A stretch of DNA of 64,000 nucleotides, from the NCBI GenBank assembly GCA_029561455.1, contig JAKQIY010000068.1, positions 476,591 through 540,590 on the forward strand, written 5' to 3'. Position numbers and translations under genes: made by a program. The notes below the pieces were generated by a model. The model saw only the letters and a list, made by a program, of their open reading frames with translations. It searched no databases and was not told the origin of the DNA. The first letter of the stretch is position 1, and every line of letters begins with the position of its first letter. Below, in pieces: positions 8,209 through 17,749 of the stretch. The stretch is from a bacterium. GTDB taxonomy: Bacteria > Zhuqueibacterota > Zhuqueibacteria > Residuimicrobiales > Krinioviventaceae.

Positions 8209-10110
8209 TTACTTGTTCAAACTGGCAAAGCCGCGTTTTTTCAGATCATAATAAATAATGGCGGCGGCAATAGCGCCTACCAGGCAAAAGATAAAACCGC
8301 TAACAAATTGTAAAAGAACTAGTTTTCCAATACCAAACAGGAAAGAATAGACAAGAACTACACCACAAAACCAGTCCAGAAACAAGCGGCCAAAACCACT
8401 GTCGCTTTTCACATCGGGTAAATTTTGAGTAATCCGTTTCCAACCGAGGCCGCCGGGGTGAACCCGGCGATAAAACTTTTCCAAAACGCTATCCGGCACT
8501 GGTTTGGTAATAAATGTAACCACCAGCCATACCAGGGTAGTACCCAGCACAATGGGATACAGGGTAATGGGCGAAGCAAGGCCGAATACATTTTTCGCAA
8601 TTGGATAGATGATAAGCGGAGCGATCATCGCGGATATTTCCGACCAGGCATTAATTCGCCACCAGAACCAGCGCAAGATCAGCACGGCGCCCATTCCGGC
8701 GCTGGCGTTAATAATGAACTCCCAGGCGCCGGATATAGTTGTTAAAAAATACCGGGTAATAAATAGTGAAAAAGCGATCATAACAATTATACCAAGACGT
8801 GATACCAGCACATAATGATTTTCTTTGGCAGACGGCTTGATAAAACGCCGGTAAAAGTCATTGATTAAATACGATGTGCCCCAATTCAATTGCGAGGCAA
8901 TGGTAGACATGTACGCAGCCAGGAACACCGCGATCAACAAGCCCAGCAAACCGGCAGGTAAATAGCGAACCATTAATTTAGGGTACATAACGCCGGGATC
9001 AACTGTATTTTCATATTTTTCATAAAAATCCAGAAAAGCCTGATCTTGTTTATCCATTGTAGTAAGCGGCACTTTATTAACATACACCTGCACAACCCGG
9101 TCGTATAAAGCTGGATTTTCAGTTTGCAGGGCGCTTGGACTTTCCGCGCGGGGTAAAATGACCAGGGCAGCCAAGGCGACGAGAATCCAGGGCCAGGGAC
9201 GCACCGCATAATGTGCTATTGTAAACCATAATGTGGCAAACAGGCTATGCTTTTCATCTTTGGCCGACATCATACGTTGCGCAATATAACCACCGCCGCC
9301 GGGGTCGGCGCCAGGATACCAACTGGACCACCATTGTAAACCGATATGAGCGATAAATGCACCGGCCGATAGAGCCAGAACTCCGCCGGTTACTCCGCCA
9401 ATCGTCATTTTACCAATGCGGGGGAAAAAGTCCAAAACCTGGGGCGCCAGGTGCTGCCGCAAAGCGACCAGACCGCCAACCTGGGGTAATTGCACGACCA
9501 CAATTGCCAGAATAATGCATCCCAGCATGGCAAAGGCAAATTGAAAACTGTCGGTTCGGGCGGTGCCCAAAAGACCTGATGCTGAAGAATAAATCGCAAC
9601 AATTACAGCCGTAATCACAACCAGCCAGAAAGAATCAAATCCGGGTATGGTAACATAAAAGATCTTTTGCATGGCTTTGTGAACCCAGCCCATAACAATG
9701 GCATTCATGAACAAACCGAGATACAGGGCGCGAAAACCTCTGAGAACGGCGGCGGCTTTGCCGGAGTAGCGCAGTTCTACAAATTCCACATCGGTCATAA
9801 TCCCGGCGCGGCGCCACAAGCGGGCAAAAAAGAATACTGTCAGCATACCACCGATAGCCAGGTTCCACCACAGCCAGTTACCGGCTATGCCGTTTCGGGC
9901 GACCAGTTCGGTTACCGCCAGGGGCGTATCGGCGGCAAAAGTAGTAGCCACCATTGCCGTACCGGCCAGGTACCAGGGCAGGTTACGGCCCGACAAAAAG
10001 AACTCGCCGGTGTCCTTTCCCGCCCGTTTTGAATAATAAGCAGCAATTCCGAAAATGATAATGAAAAAAGTTATAATGACCGAAATATCCAAAAGCTGTA
10101 ATTGATGCAT
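8209..10110 (-). CDS. Sodium:solute symporter (SSS family), probable GlcNAc importer
   Basis: A 633-residue inner-membrane protein with about 13-14 hydrophobic segments. The N-terminal FFLSGRNLPWYLAGTAMVATTFAADTPLAVTELV region is characteristic of the sodium/solute symporter family (shown here in parts: FFLSGRNLPW, TTFAADTP). The mid-region loop with MYPKLMVRYLPAGLLGLL and ASQLNWGTSYLINDFYRRF is also typical. It lies between GH18 and GH20 with gaps of 8 and 12 bases, so they are co-transcribed. The family imports sugars or other small solutes with sodium. GlcNAc or chitobiose as substrate is inferred from the neighbours only. Confidence 0.9.
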   Translation of the reverse strand: MHQLQLLDISVIITFFIIIFGIAAYYSKRAGKDTGEFFLSGRNLPWYLAGTAMVATTFAADTPLAVTELVARNGIAGNWLWWNLAIGGMLTVFFFARLWRRAGIMTDVEFVELRYSGKAAAVLRGFRALYLGLFMNAIVMGWVHKAMQKIFYVTIPGFDSFWLVVITAVIVAIYSSASGLLGTARTDSFQFAFAMLGCIILAIVVVQLPQVGGLVALRQHLAPQVLDFFPRIGKMTIGGVTGGVLALSAGAFIAHIGLQWWSSWYPGADPGGGGYIAQRMMSAKDEKHSLFATLWFTIAHYAVRPWPWILVALAALVILPRAESPSALQTENPALYDRVVQVYVNKVPLTTMDKQDQAFLDFYEKYENTVDPGVMYPKLMVRYLPAGLLGLLIAVFLAAYMSTIASQLNWGTSYLINDFYRRFIKPSAKENHYVLVSRLGIIVMIAFSLFITRYFLTTISGAWEFIINASAGMGAVLILRWFWWRINAWSEISAMIAPLIIYPIAKNVFGLASPITLYPIVLGTTLVWLVVTFITKPVPDSVLEKFYRRVHPGGLGWKRITQNLPDVKSDSGFGRLFLDWFCGVVLVYSFLFGIGKLVLLQFVSGFIFCLVGAIAAAIIYYDLKKRGFASLNK

Positions 10111-10118
10111 AATACTCC

Positions 10119-11471
10119 CTACTTGATTAATATCATTTTGCCGGTTCTATCATATTCCGGAGTTGACAACTTGTATAAATAAATACCGGAGGGTAGATTA
10201 TCCGCATAAAAGCGAACGTTGTGACGCTGCGGTGGTTGAATGGAATCGACCAGATTGCTCACCAGGCGACCGTTCGTATCAAATACATCGATACGAACAG
10301 GTAAGGTTTGAAAAATTTCGTAACAAATAACAGAGCTTGCATTGAATGGATTGGGATAGTTTTGTAACAACCCAAAAGTATCAACTTGTCGGGGTTTAGA
10401 CTCTACACCAGTGGCAATTTGTCCGATAGCGTTTAACAGGGGTTGCTGGTCACTGATTACATCTCCCCCTAAGGCCCAGATCATAACACCGGCGATCTTT
10501 TTGTCGAGCGCGTATTTAAATTTAGCGGTAACCGAAGTGGAATCATCATAGGTGATAAACAATGTTCGGCTGGTATTGAGTAAATAAGGCGCCTGGGCGA
10601 CGTTATCCCAATAGCGCGTCCAGCCATTACCGATCAGGGGGAAAATATCGCAGAAATTCAGATCGGTACCGCCGGTAGCCGGGCCATATAACAGTGAAGC
10701 ATTGAATTGACGACCATAAAAGGGAATGCCAATAAGGATTTTTTCTTTGGGAACGCCTCGGGTACCGGTAAGATAATAGTAACCTTCGTTTACGGAGCCG
10801 CACTGATCTCCGCCGGAAGAATATAAAGGAGAATTATGCCCGGCATGATCTGTCCAACTGCCATGAAAATCATAGGTCATACATCCGAACCAGTCTATTG
10901 AACTGGTTAAAGAATCGTAATCGATCCATTGACCTGCCCAGGAACCGGCGGTGACTGCCATCGAGATGATCAAATTTTGTTCCGTAGTATTAAAAGCCGC
11001 GCGCATTTCCTTTACCAGGCTGACAAGATTTTTTTTATCGGCAGCATTGGCCGGATGTTCCCAATCGATATCGACGCCATCATAATTATTTCGCAGACAA
11101 AAGGTTATAATATTGTTTATAAACGTCTCACGGCTTTGCGCAGATGCCGCCATTACCGGGAATCCATCGGAGCCGCCCCACCCTCCCAATGCAAAGGTGA
11201 TTTTTTTTCCGGCGGCGTGTACTTTAGTATTAAGCTGCGGATAGATAAAATCGGCATCATAGTTAAGCAACCCATCACTGCCGGGAATAACAAACGAGTG
11301 AATAACATGAGTAAGATTATTCATCGCCAGGTTTTGAGCGGCCAACGTTGATTTTTGCCAAGAAGGGTAATAACCTGCCACAATGGTTTCAGTATATGTA
11401 GTCGCCGGCAACAGGAATAATATAATAAAGAAAATAGGTAAAACAGCTAATATGGTTTTTTTTAAGGACAT
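10119..11471 (-). CDS. Secreted GH18 chitinase with type IX-type sorting domain
   Basis: An endo-acting retaining chitinase of about 450 residues. The ATG at 11471 is preferred because it directly precedes the hydrophobic signal KKTILAVLPIFFIILFLLP; a GTG at 11492 would add seven residues. The GH18 barrel starts with IVAGYYPSW. It contains the FALGGW strand and the catalytic D131-G-V-D134-I-D136-W-E138 signature, followed by GCMTYDFHG and GVMIWALGGD near the barrel end. Residues after about 370 form the NYPNPFNASSVICYE sorting domain ending MILIK, predicting export through a type IX-like route. It is the first gene of a three-gene operon behind a promoter with an overlapping palindrome. Confidence 0.94.
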   Translation of the reverse strand: MSLKKTILAVLPIFFIILFLLPATTYTETIVAGYYPSWQKSTLAAQNLAMNNLTHVIHSFVIPGSDGLLNYDADFIYPQLNTKVHAAGKKITFALGGWGGSDGFPVMAASAQSRETFINNIITFCLRNNYDGVDIDWEHPANAADKKNLVSLVKEMRAAFNTTEQNLIISMAVTAGSWAGQWIDYDSLTSSIDWFGCMTYDFHGSWTDHAGHNSPLYSSGGDQCGSVNEGYYYLTGTRGVPKEKILIGIPFYGRQFNASLLYGPATGGTDLNFCDIFPLIGNGWTRYWDNVAQAPYLLNTSRTLFITYDDSTSVTAKFKYALDKKIAGVMIWALGGDVISDQQPLLNAIGQIATGVESKPRQVDTFGLLQNYPNPFNASSVICYEIFQTLPVRIDVFDTNGRLVSNLVDSIQPPQRHNVRFYADNLPSGIYLYKLSTPEYDRTGKMILIK

Positions 11472-11500
11472 AAGATTTGTTTCCACTTTCACAGGTCGTA

Positions 11501-11563
11501 TTCAATATATTCATTCATTGAATTAATATATTGAATATTACAAAAAAAACTCTTACATGTCAA
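11501..11563 (-). promoter_or_regulatory. Strong promoter and palindromic operator of the chitinase operon
   Basis: On the minus strand TTGACA (11558-11563) and TAATAT (11535-11540) are separated by 17 bases. Immediately downstream is an 11-bp perfect inverted repeat, TTCAATATATT (11501-11511) and AATATATTGAA (11525-11535), enclosing a second palindrome TTCATTCATTGAA (11510-11522). A repressor bound here would cover the -10 and start point. The inner palindrome recurs on the deaminase promoter at 16494. The adjacent ROK regulator is the obvious candidate binder. Confidence 0.75.
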
Positions 11564-11592
11564 GGACAATTTTATAATTTTCGAAAAAAAAA

Positions 11593-12750
11593 TTATATAA
11601 ACAATTTTCGCAGGAACAACGAGGAAGCTCCTAACGATACGGAATAGATACCAATATCGGAAAAACGGATATCTGGCATAATAATACCAATCGGGAAAAT
11701 ACTTTTCAAACTATTCTTAACATTTTTAGTAATATAATCATAGATTAGCTCTCTGGCTTCGGTTATATCACCGCCAATGACGATCAGGTCTGGATTTAAA
11801 AATTCAACAATGCGGATAATTTCCGCAACGATAAATTTGCTGAAACACTTGAGCACATAATTGGAAATGTGGCAATTTTGTTTGCCATAAAGAATAACTT
11901 CCGAGAGAGAGACATTGCCGGTTTTATGCAAACAGGCGGCCAGCGGTTGGTCGTCGCCGTACTTTTTTATCCCCTTTTCAATTAATTTACGCAGCGCGGG
12001 TAATTTTACAAAAATTTCACCCGCCGTACCCTGGGCTCCTTCATAGAGGGTGCCGTTCAACAACATCCCGGCGCCCATTTCGCGGATTTTTTCATTCAAG
12101 GTTAAAAAAACCACATTCGGTGGTAAAGGTTCCGGGGAATCGAGATGCCACCACACTCCGAGCGCGCCGGCGTTTGCGTCGTTAACTATTTCAACGGGCA
12201 GCGCCAGCGAATCGGCCAGTTGTTTTTGTAAAGCTATATTATGTAAATTCAGGCGGCGGGAATAATGCACCAACCCATGGGTACGGTCAACCAGTCCGGG
12301 TAAGGCAACTCCCACGCCGATCAGTTTTTCTTTGGGTATGTTTAATTTTTCGATGGTTTCTTTTATTAGTATAGCGGCAGTTGCCGCTGTTTTGTCACCA
12401 TACAAATCGACAAAATCTACAATATGCTGTTGATGAATAACCTGGCAGGCAAAATTTATCACCGTAATACGGAATTCATAAGGTATTAATTCCACTCCCA
12501 CAATAAAACCACGATCCGGCTCAAGGCTCCATAAGGTTGGCGGTTTGCCGGCGGAACCAGGTAATGAGCCTACACGACTCACTTTAATAAAACCTGCCTT
12601 TTGCAACGAACGTAAAATATAAACCAATGTGGATGGCTGGTACTTGGTGATGCGGGATAATTCAGCGCCGGAAATTTCCTTGTGACAACGGATTGTATTT
12701 AATACAATTTTATGACTGGGTATTTTTATCTGAAAAGACTTGGCAATCAT
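11593..12750 (-). CDS. ROK-family transcriptional repressor (NagC/XylR type)
   Basis: A 385-residue regulator. Residues about 15-75 form a winged helix-turn-helix (ISGAELSRITKYQPSTLVYILRSLQKAGFI), and the rest is a ROK domain (GVELIPYEFRITVINF, GVGVALPGLVD, EIVNDANAGALGVWW, LIVIGGDI). NagC-type regulators are released from DNA by GlcNAc-6-P or a related sugar. The usual CxCGxxGC zinc motif is not evident, so the protein probably lacks kinase activity. It lies directly upstream of the chitinase operon on the same strand, 120 bases from that start, and probably acts on the shared palindromes. The effector is inferred. Confidence 0.9.
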   Translation of the reverse strand: MIAKSFQIKIPSHKIVLNTIRCHKEISGAELSRITKYQPSTLVYILRSLQKAGFIKVSRVGSLPGSAGKPPTLWSLEPDRGFIVGVELIPYEFRITVINFACQVIHQQHIVDFVDLYGDKTAATAAILIKETIEKLNIPKEKLIGVGVALPGLVDRTHGLVHYSRRLNLHNIALQKQLADSLALPVEIVNDANAGALGVWWHLDSPEPLPPNVVFLTLNEKIREMGAGMLLNGTLYEGAQGTAGEIFVKLPALRKLIEKGIKKYGDDQPLAACLHKTGNVSLSEVILYGKQNCHISNYVLKCFSKFIVAEIIRIVEFLNPDLIVIGGDITEARELIYDYITKNVKNSLKSIFPIGIIMPDIRFSDIGIYSVSLGASSLFLRKLFI

Positions 12751-12834
12751 CAGGGTTCCCGCTTTATAGATCAGTTACCAATGAATTTTAAATAATATAA
12801 TACAACAAAAAATTTATCAAGTCAATAACCGCTA

Positions 12835-13806
12835 TTAAAATTTTTCACTAATCTGCATGGCCAGACATGCCGAACCAACCAATCCGGCATTTTCGCCAAG
12901 ATGCGCCGGCACCAGGGTAATAGTTTCAAAATTAGTTTTAAAAGCAATTTGAGCCAGCGTTTCGCGCGCCGGTTTAAAGATCAATTCTCCGGCATTGGAT
13001 ATCCCCCCGCCGATTACGACCCGCTCCAGATTTAACAGGTTGGCAACATTGCCCAGTCCCACACCCAAACTCTCACCCACTTCCTGAAACAGTAAAAGCG
13101 CGGTTTTATCGCCTTTAACTGCGGCATTGTAAATATCTTCCGGGGTTATATTATGCGGTTCGATTTCCCGTAGTATAGAACGGGGATAGTCAACGAGTAA
13201 TTCTTTGATTCGGCGTTGAATGCCATATTTTCCGACAAATGCTTCTACACAACCACGACGACCGCAGGCGCACAAGGGTCCATCCTTCTGGATTATCGTA
13301 TGGCCGAACTCGCCGGCAGCGCTGCGAGATCCATGATAGATTGCGCCGTTCAGGATCAATCCACTGCCCACACCCGAACCCAGGGTGACCATCAGCATTT
13401 CAGTTACTCCCCGGCCGGCGCCAAACTTATATTCACCTAACGCGGCCAGGTTCGCATCATTGTCAACTGATACTTTAAAATCCAGGCGCTTTTCAAGTTC
13501 ATAGCCAATTTTTACATTTTTCCAGCCGGGAAAATTAGAGGCTTCGACCAACATTTGATTTTTGATATCTATCAAACCGGGAACGCCAATACCAAATCCT
13601 TTGACAACAAAATCACTGCCGGCTGCATGTATCAATTCCCGGGTATAGCCGGCAATTTTATCAAATACATATTTATAACCAAATGGAATTTCTGAATCTA
13701 ACTTTTTTTGTAAATGGATTGTTCCATTTGCTAATACCAGGCCAAATTTGATATTCGTACCACCCAAATCCATACCAATCCAGGCAGCCTGTTTTTGAAC
13801 ATTCAC
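12835..13806 (-). CDS. ROK-family sugar kinase, probable N-acetylglucosamine kinase
   Basis: A 323-residue ATP-dependent kinase. The GTG start at 13806 has GGAG six bases upstream. Key features are the phosphate-binding MDLGGTNIKFGLV at about 12-24, GIGVPGLID, DNDANLAALGEYKFG with the catalytic-type Asp, TLGSGVGSGLI, and the zinc motif C179-A-C181-G-R-R-G-C186-V-E. ERVVIGGGISNAG closes the fold. ROK kinases phosphorylate glucose, GlcNAc, ManNAc or fructose. With a chitinase, a hexosaminidase and GlcNAc-6-P processing genes around it, GlcNAc to GlcNAc-6-P is the best guess, although glucokinase activity cannot be ruled out from sequence. Confidence 0.9.
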   Translation of the reverse strand: MNVQKQAAWIGMDLGGTNIKFGLVLANGTIHLQKKLDSEIPFGYKYVFDKIAGYTRELIHAAGSDFVVKGFGIGVPGLIDIKNQMLVEASNFPGWKNVKIGYELEKRLDFKVSVDNDANLAALGEYKFGAGRGVTEMLMVTLGSGVGSGLILNGAIYHGSRSAAGEFGHTIIQKDGPLCACGRRGCVEAFVGKYGIQRRIKELLVDYPRSILREIEPHNITPEDIYNAAVKGDKTALLLFQEVGESLGVGLGNVANLLNLERVVIGGGISNAGELIFKPARETLAQIAFKTNFETITLVPAHLGENAGLVGSACLAMQISEKF

Positions 13807-13845
13807 TTGAACTCCGCTATATAAAATTTATTACACAACATCAAG

Positions 13846-13875
13846 ATATTTCAAAAATAATATTTTTGGAAATAT
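13846..13875. repeat. AT-rich inverted repeat upstream of the ROK kinase
   Basis: The arms 13846-13859 and 13861-13875 (ATATTTCAAAAATA and TATTTTTGGAAATAT) pair almost perfectly, with one extra base. It lies between the deaminase stop and the kinase start on the same strand. It could be an operator or an attenuating or processing hairpin. Confidence 0.4.
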
Positions 13876-13967
13876 AAATTACAAAGTAGTTAATTTTGCA
13901 ATAATTTTTTCTTTAAACAAGAAAATAATCAAGTCGGGACAATATTTTTAAATACCGATATTTTTTA

Positions 13968-16361
13968 TTATAAATCCGGCTCATCACTATTACTGGATTC
14001 AATTTTATTGCGTAACTCGATGGTATGTTCATAAAATTCAGCAAGATCCATTTTCACCAGAAAACACAAACCATGACTGGCCCGCAAGCGCGGGTGAGAA
14101 TTCCCGGTAAAAAATTCTTCACCCAGACAGGTTTTCATTATCTGAAATTGTTCTGCCTGAATTCTTTGCGCCAAACGTGAAAACGGACCATCATATTCGT
14201 AACTTGGGAATGAAGCATCCCGCTGGGAACCAAAGGAATTCCGGAAAGTACTTTTCAAGACTTCCATAGAATTTAAAGAAACCGGTACAAAGACATTTAC
14301 TTCAGCAGGATGAAAACGATACCAGACATTTCGATAGCCCCATACTTCTATATTGGAAATATTGGTTTCATTTTCATAAATCTTGAGAGCCTCGGCAACA
14401 GCCTGCATTACCTTGTAATGGGTATCGGGGCCGCTGCCCTCCGGGTCAAAAGCCACCGACACCACATCCGGCTTGATCTTGTGGATCAACTGGGTGAGCG
14501 GCCGCACATCGCGATCGATTTCCGGTTCTTCGGTAAAGATCTCTCCCTTGTAAAATCCGAGCCGCAAATGGTTAACCGACCGGGAATCAAAACCGAAATG
14601 CGCCCATAATACATCCGCTTCCCATTCTCTGATCATCCCTTTAAGCTGCTGAATATAGGCAAGATCTTTTTTACCGGGGTATTGGGTGGAAAAATAATCG
14701 ATCAATTCATTGATGCGATCTTTTAAATGCGTCAGGCTGTCTTCTTCAAACAGGAACACCAGGTCGCGTAAAATTCTGCGGGCGTTGGCTTCATCTTTGA
14801 GCGATTCGCTATAGTTGGCAATACCATCCAGGTATCGGGATACATCGCGGTTACGGTAATTTTCATTAGCCGGGTTGAAATAGCCCTCAGTCATGAGACG
14901 GGCAAAATTCGGGGTATCGATAAATTTCAACAGATTACGAAGCATATTTAAAACATAATGATTGGTTACGGCATTAAAACCGCTGGTCATATAATTGAAA
15001 AAATGCTTGTTTAATGGGGTACGCACCAAATGATAGATATAGGGTAAATATCCCAGCATGATATCATCATGATGCGGGGCAGTGTGCATAAATGTTTTAT
15101 TCTCAATAGTCTCCAGGCCACGCTGTAATTTGTTGATCAAAGAGGCTTCAACCTGGGACAAGACTGTTTTATAATTGTCGCCGCACATTTTTAAAACCGC
15201 ACGGCTAAACCGGTTAGCTTGCAGCTCTTTAAAGCTGAGATCCCGAATTCGTTTACCCTTTTCAAGCGACAGATCAATAATTACTTTCTCGATCTGCACC
15301 TGGGATAGGGTTACCGATTTGCATAAATCTTCATATTGACGTTCCACCAGCCGTGAAGCGGCGCCATGCGTCAGGTAGAAACGGGCATTAGGTTGGCGCT
15401 GTAAACAGGTGGCCGGATACAGGTTATTCTCTTCGTTTTCTACAGACTGGGCAATGATCCTGGCTTTTGCTTCACCCGCAGCGATTATAATTGATACAGC
15501 GTTTTTATTAAAAGTAATAGTCGACAAACCGACGGTTATCACCAACCGGTTTTTGGAAACTTCAATACCGCCAAGGTCGGTTGCGGCAGCAGCCTGGGTT
15601 TCATAATTCGTCGCCGTTAACCGGGTCGTTGAATAATGATCAGAACCGCGTATATTAAAAGCAATGTGGCCGTCCGGTCCAATGCCACCCAGGAAAAAGC
15701 CGATCCCGCCAATTTCTCTGATCTTACGCTCATAATCGGAACAATATTGATCGACAGCTTCAATAACGTTCTTTTGTATTTGCTCCACGCTATTCTGGGC
15801 ATGCCGGGTCCGCAGACCGAGGTCGACAATATCATTCGGAAAGACATCTTTGAGGGACATTCCGACCGGCACGCCTACATCCTGGCAATTGATCAGCATG
15901 GCCTTTTGCGGATTAAGACCGAATCCCTGGATGTAAAACTTTTTAACATAATAATGAAAACTGTTATGTTGTTGGGGATTGATTGGATAGAATTCATCTA
16001 TTTGTATAAAATGCAGACCAGACATCACTGGTTTCTTTTCCGGGTTAATGCCATTTTCCTGCAGATCTTGTTGTACTTGCGGCAAATGCCACTTGTCCAG
16101 GTACCAGGTTACCCATTTAATAAAATGTTCCGGGGTTTTACCGGTTGGTAAAGAGATAACGCCATTCGGATTCTCCTGTACCCATTCCAGGAAACGTAAC
16201 GCCGTTAATTTGCCCAGAGCAGGGAAATTTTCCACCTCGACGATCTTAATTTTTTCAGTGGGTGTGTACCAAAACTTTCTACCTGACCGTTCCAGGAAGA
16301 CTTGTTCAACCATGGATTGGATTTTATTGATAGTGTTTTTTTTGATCATGGCTTTATTCAC
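13968..16361 (-). CDS. Fusion of glucosamine-6-phosphate deaminase (NagB) and PIG-L/LmbE deacetylase-like domain
   Basis: A 797-residue cytoplasmic protein. Residues about 45-330 are NagB-like: LPTGKTPEHFIKW, IQIDEFYPINP, and GGIGPDGHIAFN with the family's Asp/His. This half converts glucosamine-6-P to fructose-6-P and ammonia. From about 420 the chain resembles PIG-L/LmbE zinc deacetylases: H430-H431-D432-D433 (family motif H-P/x-D-D), then PDVVSVAFDPEGSGPDTHYK with H648 as possible third zinc ligand. Similar fusions occur in Bacteroidota, usually shorter. No separate nagA is present, so the second half may remove acetyl from GlcNAc-6-P; this is inference. The start may instead be the ATG at 16349. 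Its promoter shares the chitinase palindrome. Confidence 0.88.
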   Translation of the reverse strand: MNKAMIKKNTINKIQSMVEQVFLERSGRKFWYTPTEKIKIVEVENFPALGKLTALRFLEWVQENPNGVISLPTGKTPEHFIKWVTWYLDKWHLPQVQQDLQENGINPEKKPVMSGLHFIQIDEFYPINPQQHNSFHYYVKKFYIQGFGLNPQKAMLINCQDVGVPVGMSLKDVFPNDIVDLGLRTRHAQNSVEQIQKNVIEAVDQYCSDYERKIREIGGIGFFLGGIGPDGHIAFNIRGSDHYSTTRLTATNYETQAAAATDLGGIEVSKNRLVITVGLSTITFNKNAVSIIIAAGEAKARIIAQSVENEENNLYPATCLQRQPNARFYLTHGAASRLVERQYEDLCKSVTLSQVQIEKVIIDLSLEKGKRIRDLSFKELQANRFSRAVLKMCGDNYKTVLSQVEASLINKLQRGLETIENKTFMHTAPHHDDIMLGYLPYIYHLVRTPLNKHFFNYMTSGFNAVTNHYVLNMLRNLLKFIDTPNFARLMTEGYFNPANENYRNRDVSRYLDGIANYSESLKDEANARRILRDLVFLFEEDSLTHLKDRINELIDYFSTQYPGKKDLAYIQQLKGMIREWEADVLWAHFGFDSRSVNHLRLGFYKGEIFTEEPEIDRDVRPLTQLIHKIKPDVVSVAFDPEGSGPDTHYKVMQAVAEALKIYENETNISNIEVWGYRNVWYRFHPAEVNVFVPVSLNSMEVLKSTFRNSFGSQRDASFPSYEYDGPFSRLAQRIQAEQFQIMKTCLGEEFFTGNSHPRLRASHGLCFLVKMDLAEFYEHTIELRNKIESSNSDEPDL

Positions 16362-16493
16362 TTTAATTCATTACGGTTTTGACACGGATTAAAGAAAATT
16401 GTAATACTAGTAGATATTTTCCCTTTGTATTATTACAACACACCATAAATTTCAAATATACAGGGGAAAAGTGATTTTACAAAAATAAATTTG

Positions 16494-16533
16494 TTCAATG
16501 AATGAATATAATATTTATTTTTTCAATTGTCAA
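16494..16533 (-). promoter_or_regulatory. Promoter and shared operator of the deaminase-deacetylase gene
   Basis: On the minus strand TTGACA (16528-16533) and TATATT (16505-16510) are spaced by 17 bases. TTCATTCATTGAA overlaps the -10 and runs to 16494. Seventeen bases here (16494-16510) are identical to 11506-11522 at the chitinase promoter, in the opposite orientation relative to transcription. This indicates co-regulation, most likely by the ROK repressor. Confidence 0.75.
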
Positions 16534-16726
16534 TAAAAAAGAATAGTTTTGAAACAGAAAAGTACAAGTAAGGATAGGATTATAGAGGGAAACTATAAAT
16601 AGTTGTTATGATATTGATGTATCTGATTATAAAATCAAACTAATTTGCAAAAAAGATTTAGAGAGCTAAATTAATAATATAATCATCAATTACAAGAATA
16701 ATCACTATATTAGTAAAACAGGTGAG
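16534..16726. other. AT-rich intergenic remainder
   Basis: The rest of the 365-base gap between the deaminase gene and the response-regulator kinase. No gene, hairpin or repeat was recognised. Confidence 0.3.
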
Positions 16727-17749
16727 TTAGTTAAATTTATTTACCGGGGAAATAATGAAAGAAAATGAAACACCAGCAGTAGACTCAAAATTTACTTGAC
16801 CCCCTAACTGATTGGCAATCAATGAATACACCAGCATAAATCCCATAGAACTGGCTCGCGATGGGTCGATATCAGCTAGACCTACCCCATTATCTTTAAC
16901 AACAATATGGATTTTATCTTTATGTTGTTGTAAAGAAACAAGTAAACGAGCATCCCCGTGCCAATTTTCGGGATAGGCGTGTAAAAAGGTATTGGAAATA
17001 ATCTCGTTCAAAGCCAGACCAATTGGAATTGCCTGGTCGATTGGCATTTGTACAGTATCCAATAAAAGTTCAGGCTGTATTTTTGATGAAGCGGGAGCAT
17101 ACGATAAATATAAATAATTAACCAGCTTTTGAATAAAAACATTCAAGTCAATCACCGCAGTATTGATCGATTGGTTCATTATTTCATAAGACATACCAAT
17201 AACTTTGATTCGGTTCTCATGAGTTCGCAGCAGGGTCAGATTATCTTTATTTTGCTGTAAACTGATTTGTAAACTTGTCAAGCTGGAGATGATTTGTAAT
17301 GTATTACGGATACGATGCTGAACATCAAGAAGATGTGTTTTGTAAAGATTTTCCAGCCTGGTAAATTCAATTTCCCGTTGCTTGCGGGTTTCGACCAGTG
17401 CTTCAATTTTGTCCAGAGTTTTCATCATATCACGAATATTAACCGGTTTTCGGAAAAAAGCAAAAACCCCGAAATTGACAGCATCAATGATATTATTAAT
17501 TTCTGCATAACCGGTAAACAAAATTACCGGGGTGCCGGGTTTTTGTTTTTGAATGGCGCATAAAAATTCGACACCATTCATTTTCGGCATTTTGTAGTCG
17601 GTAATTACTGTATCGAATTCATAATTTATAAAATTTTGCAAGGCAAGTTCGGGCTGATCAAAACAAGTACAGTCATGACCTGAGGGCTCTATGGCTTCTT
17701 TTAAACTTTGTAAAACAGTAGATTGATCGTCAACAATCATTATTTTCAT
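16727..17749 (-). CDS. Receiver domain fused to a HisKA_2-type histidine kinase
   Basis: A 340-residue soluble signalling protein with reversed hybrid order. Residues 1-118 are a response-regulator receiver with acidic D7-D8, phospho-acceptor D51 (TVITDYKMPKMNG), and K102 in FFRKPVN. Residues about 130-215 form a DHp helix of the HisKA_2 type, HLLDVQHRIRNTLQIISSL, with His near 148. A HATPase domain follows (LNEIISNTFLHAYPENW, VVKDNGVGLADID, GFMLVYSLIANQLGG). It has no membrane segment or sensor domain, so its input is probably phosphorylation by another kinase. The large PAS kinase at 19.7-23.8 kb is a plausible partner, but it is separated by a 449-base gap. Confidence 0.88.
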   Translation of the reverse strand: MKIMIVDDQSTVLQSLKEAIEPSGHDCTCFDQPELALQNFINYEFDTVITDYKMPKMNGVEFLCAIQKQKPGTPVILFTGYAEINNIIDAVNFGVFAFFRKPVNIRDMMKTLDKIEALVETRKQREIEFTRLENLYKTHLLDVQHRIRNTLQIISSLTSLQISLQQNKDNLTLLRTHENRIKVIGMSYEIMNQSINTAVIDLNVFIQKLVNYLYLSYAPASSKIQPELLLDTVQMPIDQAIPIGLALNEIISNTFLHAYPENWHGDARLLVSLQQHKDKIHIVVKDNGVGLADIDPSRASSMGFMLVYSLIANQLGGQVNFESTAGVSFSFIISPVNKFN

